In this document: positions 11,149 through 21,200 of the stretch, one piece after another
Layout: each line of letters begins with the position of its first letter
Numbering within the stretch: the stretch's first letter is position 1
Assembly: GCF_011386835.1 (NCBI RefSeq)
Contig: NC_088798.1
Coordinates: 9,176,001 to 9,240,000 of the forward strand
Direction of reading: 5' to 3'
Source of the DNA: Chrysemys picta bellii
Lineage: Eukaryota > Chordata > Testudines > Emydidae
Length of the DNA stretch: 64,000 nt
Position numbers and translations under genes: made by a program
Notes under the pieces: model-generated
The model's database searches: none
What the model was told of the DNA's origin: nothing
What the model saw: the letters and a program-made list of their open reading frames with translations, nothing else

Positions 11149-12312
11149 AATTGTAAGCTCTTCAGGACAGGGGCTGTCTTTGCTATGATAAGGTAGGTTC
11201 ATAACTGGTTGGAAAACCATTCCCAGGGAGTAGTTATTACTGGTTCACACTCAAGCTGGAAGGGCATATTGAGTGGGGTCCCTCAGGGATCAGTTCCAGG
11301 CCCAGTTCTCTTTAATATCTTCATCAATGATTTAGATAATGGCATACAGAGTACACTTAAAGTTTGCGGACAATACAAAGCTGGGCGGAGTTGCAAGTGC
11401 TTTGGAGGATAGGATTAAAATTCAAAATGATCTGGTCAAACTAGAGAAATGGTCTGAAGTAAATAGGATGACATTCAGTAAGGACAACTGTGAAGTACCC
11501 CACTTAGGAAGGAACAGTCAGTTGTACACATTCAAAATGGGAAATGACTGCGTAGGAAGGAGTACTGTGGAAAGGGATCTGGGGGTCATAGTGGATCACA
11601 GGCTAAATATGAGTCAACAGTGTGACACTGTTTCAAAAAAGCGAACCTCATTCTGAGATGTATTATCAGGAGTATTGTAAGCAAGACACACAAAGTAATT
11701 CTTCCACTGTACTAAGCACCAATTAGGCCTCAACTGGAGTATTGTGTCCATTTCTAGGTGCCACATTTTGGGGAAGATGTGGAGAATTTGTAGAAAGTCC
11801 AGAGAAGATCAACAAAAATGATTGAAGGTCTAGAAAACATAACCTATGAGGGAAGATCGAAAAATTGGATTTGTTTAGTCTGGAGAAGAGAAGACGGGGG
11901 GAGATGGGACATAACAGTTTTCAAGTACGTAACATTTTGTTACAAGGGGGAGGAAGGTAAATTGTTTTTGTTAACCTCTCAGGAGGAGAGCAATGGGCTT
12001 TAGTAGCAGCAAGGGCGGTTTAGGTTGGACATTTAGGAAAAACTTCCTAAATGTCAATGTTGTTAAAGCACTGGAATAAATTACCTAGGGGCGTTGTGGA
12101 ATCTCTGTCATTGGAGATTTTTAAGAGCAGGTTAGACGAACGCCTGTCAGGGATGGTCTGGATATACTTAGTTCTCCCTTCAATACAGGGGACGACTAGA
12201 AGACCTCTTTGAATTCCCTTCCAGTCCAATGATTCTATTACGTGTTTATGCAGTATCTAACACAGTGGGCCCCACATCTGATTGAGGTCTTTGGGCACTG
12301 CTGTAGAGTATT
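11149..12312 (+). repeat. Ancient SINE/L2-type tail split by a CR1
   Basis: The left part (11149-11190, 'attgtaagctcttcaggaca') and the right part (12241-12312, 'gtttatgcagtatctaacac' to 'ctttgggcactgctgtagag') are consecutive pieces of one ancient amniote repeat tail. The same tail is seen intact at 30010-30130. The CR1 sits exactly between them. Confidence 0.65.
11191..12240 (+). mobile_element. CR1 LINE, 3' part of reverse transcriptase and 3' end
   Basis: The protein reads [20 protein letters not shown] (RT domain), then after a frameshift [12 protein letters not shown]. The catalytic FADD has become FADN. It continues with LVKLEKWSEVNRMTFSKDNC and HLGRN. The 3' untranslated part ends 'ccagtccaatgattctatta', the typical CR1 end. 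It is 5'-truncated, with several stops and shifts. The missing Asp and the frameshift make it inactive. Confidence 0.92.
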
Positions 12313-13285
12313 GAGTGAATTCATAACTTTGTATGATAGTAGAAGCATTCCTTGTTGTAACAGATCTAAAGTAAAACAAAAGAAAATTCTTATGTTTATA
12401 GAAATATAGCGATGAGGAAAATTTAGTAAGCATTTCTAAGTCTTCTTAAATTGCTGTTGAAAACGATGATCAGTCTAGTATTTTTTCTGGACTTGTGCTC
12501 TGATAGTTTATCATGCGTTTTCTGACTTTTGGTTTAGTTTTGTTTACCATCACAATATTATGTTAAGTAATCTGGTATTTTACCTGGGGAAGTTGTAGTC
12601 TGTCTATTCTCCAACTTCCCTCCTGCCCCATGTTTACTATAAATGAATGTTGTGTTCATGTTTACTTGAACCAGTTTGTCATCCTATGCTCAATGTTTTT
12701 GCTGTCTTCTGTCAAGAGACCATTTCCACTGGTGGTGTTCCCCTGCTGATTGGGTTTTTTTCATTAAGTTCATTTTTGCCAAATGAAAGGTTTGTGTGTA
12801 ATTGTGTTTAGGTTCCTTTTTAAGATTTTTTTTTAAAATGATTTGCTAATGAAAGTTCATTGACTTGTTCTTTGTCTTATGGGGAGCAGATGATTGACAA
12901 AAGAATGCAAAATATGGGCACTTTTTGGGTTCTATACCACAGCTAAAGACTGTTCCAAGAAAAATCTTTAAGATGGTTATTTGAATCTGTGCACACTGCC
13001 CACCTGGTGGTTGTAGAGTGAACTGTTACTGCACAGAATAGTTTAAACAACAGCCATGTTTGGGGCAGGCTAATCTTGCAAAGAGAGCAGTGCATATAAC
13101 AGGAGTGTACTGTGTGTGAGATAAGGGGAAAATTCAGCTCACTGACTAGATGTTTTAACGTGCGAACTCTAGGGAAATAACATATTGACTATACTGTTGT
13201 GCGCAAGAAAATTGAAGAACCCTTTGCAGACAGAGGGCTTGCAAAGGATTCTTTCTGTTTCTCTTAAACCAAAATCTGTGGCAAG
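12313..13285. other. Repeat-free AT-rich DNA before the first leader candidate
   Basis: No repeat or gene was recognised. The last 400 bp include an E-box-like CACCTG (about 13001) and gcatataac (13093), and may be promoter for the leader candidate at 13286; this is inference. Confidence 0.35.
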
Positions 13286-13333
13286 ATGTTTGAAATCAGC
13301 AGGACGCTTAATGCTGCTTTGTTAAATAATGAG
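13286..13333 (+). CDS. ELAVL4: Candidate ELAVL4 leader exon, 16-codon MFEISRTLN start
   Basis: A 16-codon open frame (starting M-F-E-I-S-R-T-L-N and ending L-N-N-E) runs from an ATG with A at -3 to a donor, GAG|gtaata at 13334. The phase is 0, so splicing to 37598 would give ...[12 protein letters not shown]. An in-frame TAA at 13265-13267 closes the frame upstream. The surrounding 400 bp hold no recognisable repeat, in line with a conserved promoter and leader. Mammalian HuD is reported to have eight conserved leader exons, so additional in-frame leaders are expected in this interval. I do not firmly recall this peptide from a database, and the donor lacks a G at +5. It is a strong candidate rather than an established exon. 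Confidence 0.55.
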
Positions 13334-13756
13334 GTAATATTTTGTCACTTTTCTGGGCAGCATCTGTTTCTTTTTCCACCTTTTTGAATATGTTTATGAA
13401 GGATTCAGTTTATTCTTATGAAAGTAAGAGATTAAAAAATCATTCTTCACTTATTTTTTTTTTCCTTTCAATGCTTTTGGACAATTGGGTTGTCTTTATT
13501 TGCGGTTTCAGTCGGCTGCTGTTGCCTAGGACATTATGCCACGTAAGGCTTCTAAACTGCACAGAGTAGGTAGTTATTAACGCTGAATTGGCTTCTGGTA
13601 TAGTCCATCTGGGCTCTGTATGAGAGAGCTTGCTGGCGGCTACTGATGCTAAGATACCCGCAACCTTTGGGATGTATGCATGGTGTAGAGGGGCTCAGTG
13701 ATATGAGATCACTTCTTTTAAGGGAAACTGTCATTAATGAGTCAAGAAACTGCTCA

Positions 13757-13759
13757 TTT
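13757..13759 (+). CDS. Weak candidate ELAVL4 leader ending ATG|gtaagg
   Basis: An ATG that forms the last codon before a good donor (TTTATG|gtaagg) would give M-IISTMEPQ on splicing, the same arrangement as the two firm leaders, where a Met is the last codon before the donor. It follows the 13286 candidate by about 430 bp. Other ATGs upstream are out of frame. Support is positional only. Confidence 0.22.
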
Positions 13760-15872
13760 ATGGTAAGGAGGGGGGGGTGGGGGACAAACAGCCCTGTGAT
13801 TTCATTTTGATATTGGATTAGGTGTTTAAGACAAGTTTCTTTTTGTGGGGATGGAGGCTGGCATAAAAATAAGGCTTTTCTCAGAGGTTTACTGGCTGAT
13901 TCTGAGAGACTATATTGAGAATTTGATGCTTTACAAATGTGTCACAACTCTGATGCAGTGGTCAGCCACTTACCCTGAAAGATGAATGGTACTATTGGAA
14001 ACACGATAATAAGGTTGACTTTTTCAACAATAGGATTCTGCCTTTGTCTTTAGAGAGAGGCCTCTGAGGACGTTTGTGCGTTTGTTTTAGTATTCCTCTG
14101 AAAGATTTGGTGTGTGGGTTTGTTTTGGTTTTTTGTTTTGGTTTTGGGTTTTTTTTTTTTTTTTTGAAAAGTGATCAGTGTACAAAGTACATGAAATTTT
14201 AGTTTTGCAAAACAGCTAATTGTTTAGGACTGCAATGTGAGATTGTTGTTTCAGAAAAATGGCTGAATCTTTTGATATGCATAACATTAATTTATAGCTA
14301 ACAAAGTGTGCTGAGGTTGAAAAGGCTGAAAAAAAGATTTTTCCATCCCTTGTTCAATTTTGTTAACCCCTGAAGAGACCTTAAGTAAAAATCTTCATTA
14401 CAAATGAAACTTTCATATTCAGTGTATTTTGGGACCAGAACATATGATGATGTACTAGTTATACAGTATTTTGATGCTAGTGAATTCACTCTAGCATTTT
14501 AGTTTGAGTTGCATAGATTGATTTAGGAAACCTATCCTATAACCCAGTGTAATCTTTGCTAGTTTTTGCTAAGCTACAAATGTTTTTAAAACTATTGTGT
14601 GATAAGAGAAATCCTCTGCAGCCATGTAAACTATCCATAATAGATGTTAATTGAATTCGGTGTTCACTCCGTGGGTAGGAAAGGTTCATTTATTTTAAAT
14701 GTTTTTTCTAATGTGTGTTTTCTGCTTCTATGATCCATTTGTATCTACATTATTTAAAAGATTAATATATTTCCTACATTATACTATTTGTTTAGGCTTG
14801 ACTGGGTTTTTTTGTGCATGTGGATGTTTTAAAGAAATTTTAAAACGTATTGAGTACCCTTTACGAGATTAACAGTTCTGAGTTAATATTTGTACTTTAA
14901 AAAAACTTTCCCCAAAATGTTAATTATATATTGGCGTGGGGTAGGTTTGTGGTGTTTCATAAAACCATTTCTTATTTTCTGCAGTGAAGAGCTAAATGAG
15001 CATATATCATGGCCCATACTAGCGTTCTCCGCAGCTTTTACCTTTCTATCTGTTCCGAAATAGAAATATTAATAATTATATTGGACATTTTTAAAAAATA
15101 TTTTCTTTTTACTGTACACATCAAAGATAAAACTAACTGATTTAAATATCAATATTACATAGATTAAAAATCGGTAGTTTTAGATTAGATAAACGTTAAT
15201 CTCAGGTTAGATGTAAAAACAGGATGCCATGCCTTGTTATCTTGGCTACCATGTATAAAATCAACAAACCCCTAAAATATTTCCCTTTTGAAGAAGAGGG
15301 GGAATATAAATGTTTCCTAATTAAGAGAATTTTCAAAAAAGTTGCCATAGTGGAGAGTTTGTGAAATATTGCTGTTTATAATTGGTGGTTTGGTGCTTTG
15401 TCTGTGGAAGCAAGCAAAGGATAAGTGAGTGTGTTTCTTACAAAGTTAAAGCATGTTGCTTATTACAGTTGAAAAATAATTTCATTTCAATGCCCAGGTT
15501 TATTTAGCACTTCCTTGTAAAGCAAGCAAGTAATGAAGTGAGATACCTGGATAATTATAAAATACTACTTTTATTCTGGTAAAATGTGCTGGTAAGTAGA
15601 TATTTTGTTTTAGACATATAATCAAGTGCAAGTAATATCAAACCTGCCTTTAAAACTATATATCCATTTGAAAGTCTCTTACTGCAAAAGGAAAAAAAAT
15701 GCTTTATTATGAAAATCAATAGTACCTGAGAATAAATGCAGTTAAAATGCACATTAAAGTGCTTTTGTCATATCTTTAAGCCTAGAGGCACATCATTAAA
15801 TATGCATTTTTCCGGAAAGCAACTGTCGAGAAAGATAAGGTGGTTAAAATACTCCAGACCTCAAAGCCACGC

Positions 15873-15881
15873 ATGCAAGAG
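15873..15881 (+). CDS. Weak candidate ELAVL4 leader, M-Q-E start
   Basis: ATG CAA GAG precedes a good donor (GAG|gtaaga, 15882) in phase 0, which would give [11 protein letters not shown] after splicing to 37598. It lies 600 bp before the M-V-M leader inside the repeat-free block. A three-codon match with a donor will occur by chance at this density, so this is listed only for checking. Confidence 0.2.
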
Positions 15882-16022
15882 GTAAGAGGTTGCAGTCATT
15901 GAAGCATGGCTGAGGTATGGCACCTCCATGATGGAGGTATATAAACTGTAGATATGGCCTGTAACTGTTACTGTACTTCTGGGGTAGGGAGAGATAAAAT
16001 ACACGTATATGTGTTGCTTTTT

Positions 16023-16266
16023 CAACTGGGCCTTAATTACTAGACACAAGCAGCAGTTCAGAAATCTGGTCTCTGTTGTTGTAGAGGTCACCAAATCATT
16101 AACATTGTCAATCTGGCAGTAGCTAATTTCAATAGCACCTGATGTTGCAACGCCTCCTTTAGTTTCCCTAGCCAATCAGATCCTGGCTTCAGCTGACAGA
16201 TGGTCCCATAAATGGATGTAAAAAGGAGAAGCTGCAAGCCAATTTCAGTAAGGCTCTGTTCAGTTG
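16023..16266 (+). promoter_or_regulatory. ELAVL4: E-box cluster, CCAAT and CArG box before the M-V-M leader
   Basis: Five CANNTG E-boxes occur in 244 bp: CAACTG 16023, CACCTG 16136, CAGCTG 16190, CAGATG 16197 and CAGTTG 16261. A CCAAT box is at 16172-16176, and CCATAAATGG at 16206-16215 is a perfect CArG box (CC-W6-GG, the SRF target). E-boxes of CAGCTG/CAGATG type are sites for neurogenic bHLH factors. Mammalian HuD transcription is reported to depend on Neurogenin 2 acting through E-boxes in a conserved region with five of them. That this is the same region is inference. Confidence 0.6.
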
Positions 16267-16364
16267 TTCTTATCTACATCCTAGAATCGGGGGCTTCAAC
16301 ACACTGTGCTTTTTTTTATTATTATTCTTTTGCTGCACAAAACGTCTGCACTGTGCTTTGTGGA

Positions 16365-16395
<31 letters not shown>

Positions 16396-16402
16396 AAAAA
16401 AA
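16365..16402. repeat. T26 run followed by A10
   Basis: An uninterrupted run of 26 T is followed by AC and 10 A. In RNA it could pair partly with itself. It lies in the presumed 5'UTR of the M-V-M leader, if that leader starts upstream of it. Runs of this length are prone to length error in assemblies. Confidence 0.9.
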
Positions 16403-16474
16403 TTAAATCCCTGAAACCATAGCAAATCTTTAGAAGAGTTGAAGCTTTTCAAGACCCAATATTTGCCATTAAGA

Positions 16475-16483
16475 ATGGTTATG
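16475..16483 (+). CDS. ELAVL4: ELAVL4 alternative leader exon, M-V-M start
   Basis: ATG GTT ATG is followed directly by a donor (gtaggta, 16484). Joined to the common exon it gives [11 protein letters not shown], the start of the reference mammalian HuD isoform. The ATG has A at -3 and G at +4. An in-frame TGA at 16412-16414 precedes it with no other in-frame ATG between, so the start is well defined. The presumed 5'UTR extends upstream through a 26-T run and a 10-A run (16365-16402); the transcription start is not visible. The intron to the common exon is 21,114 bp. The exon sits about 0.7 kb before the MEWNGLKM leader, so separate promoters must select between them. Confidence 0.9.
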
Positions 16484-17010
16484 GTAGGTATTAGTAGATT
16501 TAAAATCTGTTTATAGTAGTTATATATAAATAGATAGATATATAACATAGATTTCCCCAAATCTGCATCTTTATCAGTCTGTTTTCACATGAGTTTAGTT
16601 GCTATGACTGGTTTGTTTCTACATTATGTATCTCCGTCTCTCTCTCCCCTTTTCTTTCTCTCTCTCCTATTTAATGCCTGCATATCCTTTAATAAAGGAT
16701 GTACGTTGTCATTTTTAAGGTCATTGTGATTTCTCTCAGAATAAAGAAAGAGCTGATTTCTAACGTGAGGCTGTGTGTGGCTAACTGAAATGCTGAAAAA
16801 GAGGGGGTTGTTTTGGGTGGGGAGGTAATTAATTTCCACATTCACATGTTGGAAATACAAATGCAGAGCAGAATCCTTGGAAAAAAGCCTCAAGACTGGT
16901 AATTTTGTTTTGGTGGACTGCGCAGCAGGTATGGTAATTTTTTAGAGTGATTTATATGAGCTTCAGTAAATGCTGCATATTGTATTTCAAAGAGTTTCCT
17001 GTCATGACCT

Positions 17011-17019
17011 CATAAAAAG
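17011..17019 (+). promoter_or_regulatory. TATA-like box for the MEWNGLKM leader
   Basis: CATAAAAAG stands 157 bases before the leader ATG. A transcript starting about 30 bp downstream would have a 5'UTR of roughly 135 bases. No other core element is obvious. Confidence 0.3.
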
Positions 17020-17175
17020 AGGAGGAGGCTTGTATGTGTTGCAGCGCCTAGTATATGTCGATTTTGTTGCATCGTTGGGCAGCAGTACTGTAAGAAGGAA
17101 TGTCAGCTTTTACATAACGTTCTTTTTGCTTTTGACACTGTGAGGGGCTGCAAGGGTCCATCTTTGTGATCACAG

Positions 17176-17199
17176 ATGGAGTGGAATGGCTTGAAAATG
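17176..17199 (+). CDS. ELAVL4: ELAVL4 alternative leader exon, MEWNGLKM start
   Basis: Eight codons (M-E-W-N-G-L-K-M) end exactly at a near-perfect donor, ATG|gtaagtg at 17200. Spliced to the acceptor at 37598 they read [16 protein letters not shown] in frame. This is the N-terminus of a known mammalian HuD isoform. An in-frame TGA at 17167-17169 lies nine bases upstream, so this ATG is the first possible start. Its -3 base is C, which is a weak context, so some translation may begin at the stronger ATG at 37610. The exon's 5' end is not defined by sequence alone; a TATA-like CATAAAAAG at 17011-17019 would place a start near 17040. The intron to the common exon is 20,398 bp. Match to the known peptide plus donor phase makes this nearly certain. 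Confidence 0.93.
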
Positions 17200-18025
17200 G
17201 TAAGTGAATGCTGAGAGACTGTTTATAGGTTTCATACTGCTTATATGTGCCTCATGAATTTCTTTTGTTCAGGATAGCAGATTGTGAGTCATAAATAAAA
17301 TTACAGGTCGTTGTTTATTTTTTAGGATCTATCTATCTTTAATGTATCGAAGTGTGATGGCACTGCACGCTGATTCCATTGAACATTACATTTCAGTCAA
17401 GCAAGGATGGTCTCGGCTGACAGTCACGGTGTCATTGTACTGTATGACCATCAGAGCAGGCAGCAGCTCATGCCTTTTCATCGTCATTTGGGTTACACGA
17501 GTGTTAAATTAAATCCAGATCTAATAACTGCATGTAAAAATTAGGTATTTTGTTTGTTACAAGCTAATACTATCGTGAAACAGAATGGTGTTTTGGAGGT
17601 TTTTTTTTTTTTTAAATATTGAAGGAAGTCAAAGCAATCCATTTATGTAAAAATAGTATTTCTATTTTTAGAGTATTCTTTTGGCAGGAATCAGAAATAG
17701 TCGACTCATTCCTCCTTTATGTTTTCCTTACAGATTGTGCAAAATGGCATGATCAAATACAACTATTACAGACTTTGAATTTTACAGAGCACTGCTATTC
17801 ATTGGGAGAAAAATCTTCAAAATTCAAATCACTCTTGCTAGTTTTGTTTCAATTAAACATTCTGCAGACTTTCACTTTGGATATTTATTATATCTGGGAT
17901 ACAAAGCTACGGTCTTTTCACATTCTTATAGGATTGTCTTTTGTCTAGCTGCTTGTTTTGATGGGTGTAAAACAAATAAGATTAGACTGAGCAGCCGAAC
18001 TGAAAGCGATAGCTGGGAGGAAAAG

Positions 18026-18216
18026 CCAATGAAAGGTTGCCGGGGAAACGAGCATAGGGGAAGCTGAGTGGGGGAGCAGGTGGCAATCATGTGGGAATAC
18101 TGCAAACAGTGTTTTTTAAAAAAAAAAAAAAGAAAAGAAAAAAAAAGGCAGGGGCTACCTCGATTATCTTTGCTGTTCTTTGTGGCAGTCACAACTTTAA
18201 TTATTCTTTATAAATA
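18026..18216 (+). promoter_or_regulatory. Possible intronic promoter: CCAAT, RFX-like X-box, E-box, TATA
   Basis: In order: CCAAT (18026-18030), GTTGCCGGGGAAAC (18036-18049, the two half-sites of an RFX X-box with 2-bp spacing), E-box CAGGTG (18077-18082), an A-rich run (18118-18147), and TATAAATA (18209-18216). The order and spacing resemble a pol II promoter or enhancer. About 190 bp downstream, ATGAAGTTGACAGAG|gtataa (18401-18415) would also splice in frame to the common ELAVL4 exon, but that donor is poor. No transcript can be proven from sequence. Confidence 0.35.
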
Positions 18217-21200
18217 GGCGTTAATTACATTTCTGGCTCCGGCTTACAGTGATTTCTAGAAATCTATTTTTAAGCATCTGTTCTTTCTTCTTTCTAAAAG
18301 AGGGTTATCTCTTTTTTTCTTCCTGCTGTGAAATTGTACGTGCAAAAAATAGTGAGGAATCCTGTGAGGCAGTATTTTAGAAAAATGTAAATTATATTGA
18401 ATGAAGTTGACAGAGGTATAATAGTGAACTCCCACAGCTGATTGCTTCTGCAAATCATTGCTTAGAATTTTCCAGCAAATGTCCCTATGAGAACAGTAGG
18501 TAGAATGAATTTACCTTAAGCAGTGATTTTGTGTTAAGTGATATTGGTATTTTTACGTAGTCAGATGGTTCTATGGCAGAATAATCAGTTCAAGTGAGTT
18601 CATCATATCCTGCAGTTTATGCGCTAAGCAGAAATTTCCTGAAATAATGAAGCTGTACTCCTCTTCTTCACTAGCCTCACCTCTGCCTGCTATAACAATA
18701 TCCACTTTCAATTTCAAGCTGTGTGTGTTGGCTTTAGGTTTTAAAGAAAACCTATATATTTTGCTAGTTATGTTCTCTCATGATATAGGGCACACAGTAA
18801 TGTGGAATAGCAGAAGTACATCTTTAAACAAGGTTGTGGGTGCCGGAAGTGTTTAAAAAGCATAGTAGACTTGTAGGTGATAGAAGGTAGCGTAAAAGGT
18901 ATAAAAAAATGTGGTTGCCCAGAAAGCGTTCGTCTGTCACACATCAGGAGGCACAAGAGATGCGTACCACGGGCAAAGAACACACCCTTCTGTCTTTAAA
19001 AATTTCAGATTTTTAGTTTAGTCCTTTCTTCCATGCGTGATTACTTAGAATATTTGATTCAAATGAGAATATTCATATTAGGAAGTTTAAAAAGAATATA
19101 TGAGAAATTAAATCACCCTTTTAATTTGCTCTCTTCAGTAATGCTTCTGCTGCAGTCTGTTCTGTAGAGAAGTAATTGAATGACCCTCTGAAAACTGCAC
19201 AGCTTTTCGCTGTAGGGGAAGAAAAATCATAAGTGTGTGTAACATATATAAAGTGTGTGTTGTGTGTGTGAATGCATGCATATAAATATAGTATATACAA
19301 GAATATATGTATGAGAGAGATTAAAATTTTAATTCTGTACCCAAAACATTGATGATACATTCTAAAGCTGCTGAATTTGGTTATGAGAATAAATTAGAAT
19401 GGCTTTGATCATACATAGCTGCATTTTTTTGAGTGTCGGCAACAGTTAATACAGTTACATTTTTGTTCAATTTGGTATTTTTATGTACGTTTCCTGGCAC
19501 GTGTTTCTGCCACTGTTCTTTCTCTTTTCTTTGTCTTAAGATTATATTGATGAACATAGCCTGCATGTAGATAGTGTCAGTCTTCTCTTCTTTCACATGA
19601 AAGATCACATAGTAGACCCTGAAGTAGGAAAATAGCTATTAAATAGTGAAATTTCATGCAAGATTGCCAGATATATAATAGTAAAACCATAGAACATAAA
19701 ACCTTTTATTTTTAAACAAAAATTGGAGAATATGTAGCTATCTTTTAAACATGGGCATTTTTGTGAAATTGTAGTCTTGCTAAAAAAAGGGGATTTTACA
19801 TTCAGATATTGATGGAAGAGAAACACCAGCTACCAGTTTACAATTCTTTCTATTACTATGCACCTTACTAATCAGGTTTCCATGTTAGATACAGATATGC
19901 TCCTCCACAGTTGACTGGCTTGATAACCTTTGCTTTCCTTATCTTTATTAATTTTACCGTTCTGAGCTTTCTCAGATGAAGAAAACCCCAGTTGTTATTG
20001 ACAAAGGAAGGTTAAAAATGAACTGCAAAGTGTTCGTTTGAAAATCCCATTTGAATGGGTATGAAATAGTCTTGACCATCTAGACTTGGTCCTGTTAAAT
20101 ATTTGATTCCTATTGGAGAAAATCTAGTTGTTGCAGAAATCTTGCATATTTTTTGTCTTTACTTAGGATTTTTTTAAAGGAATGTCCTCTAGGTTACATT
20201 ACATTCTCAAATCTTCCTTAGTTAGTACGCTGCTGGAAATGAACATTATTTTCTGCACATAATAGTCCTACCACTTGAACATTATCTTGTGGTGGACAGT
20301 AGCTCCAGATTGTGTATGAAATAAGTTATTAGTACTTCCCATATTCTGATAGGGGGGGTTTGTCGTGTTCCTTGGTAATTTGCACTTTCAGAAAATTTCA
20401 GCAAACACCCCAGGCAAGAAATGGACAGTGATAGAGAATATTATATATATATATGTGGAGGTGCACAGATCTTGACAAATCCACTTGTCTGTTTCAGCAA
20501 TCTGTGGCCACCAGACAACTAATTTACATGCCTGGACGTGTTAAAATGTACATTTGTTTGTCTGTGGGACAGCTGACTGGATACACTCCGATGCACTGGC
20601 AAATACTGCAATGCAGTATTTTTTTCAATGTCATTGGGGTTTTTGGGGAGAAGGGGCGCAAGGAATCTTACTGTAAGCAGGTCAACATTAAAAAGCCTGG
20701 CACCTTTGATGGTGATAGGCCATACTTCATGAAATTTGCTAATCCATGTAAGAAAGGAAAGTCACCCCTCCCCTATTACTCCCTCTCTTTCCAAGATAGA
20801 TGGAAAGAGAGATGAGTGTGCATGTATTTATACATGCGTGTTTGCGTGTGTATATTGTCACACCTCGTTTTTACAACATAGTGTAAAAAAATACCAGGGT
20901 TTTTATGAGAACGGAAAGGGCATTCTCCAAATGTCGTACATTTCGTTCATATGGTGCAAAGGTCCATAGTTAACATAAACCTCTGACTTCTAAACTACCT
21001 GAAAGGCTTTACTGAGGTGCATATTTTATCTTGCTAAAATATTAACCCAAAATCAGAACATTGTTTCTATTCAACAAGTACAGTATGTATAGTCCTAGTA
21101 CAAATAGTATTTACTGTGTATGTGTACCCAGCCTTTGTATCTGAGTGTTTTTAACCGTTGAAATGATGCAACGGGAAGGTGGTGGGGAAAAGGGGTATTC

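Larger units (their letters stand above)
13334..16022. other. Repeat-poor DNA between leader exons
   Basis: No classifiable transposon was seen in about 2.7 kb, unlike the flanks. It contains a G-rich run (13768-13782), a long T run (14149-14165), and the weak leader candidates at 13757 and 15873. The absence of insertions suggests constraint. Confidence 0.4.

Noticed and set aside
17619..17948. A 109-codon open frame in intron 1
   Set aside because: AT-driven, low-complexity composition and no recognisable domain; it lies just after a leader donor.
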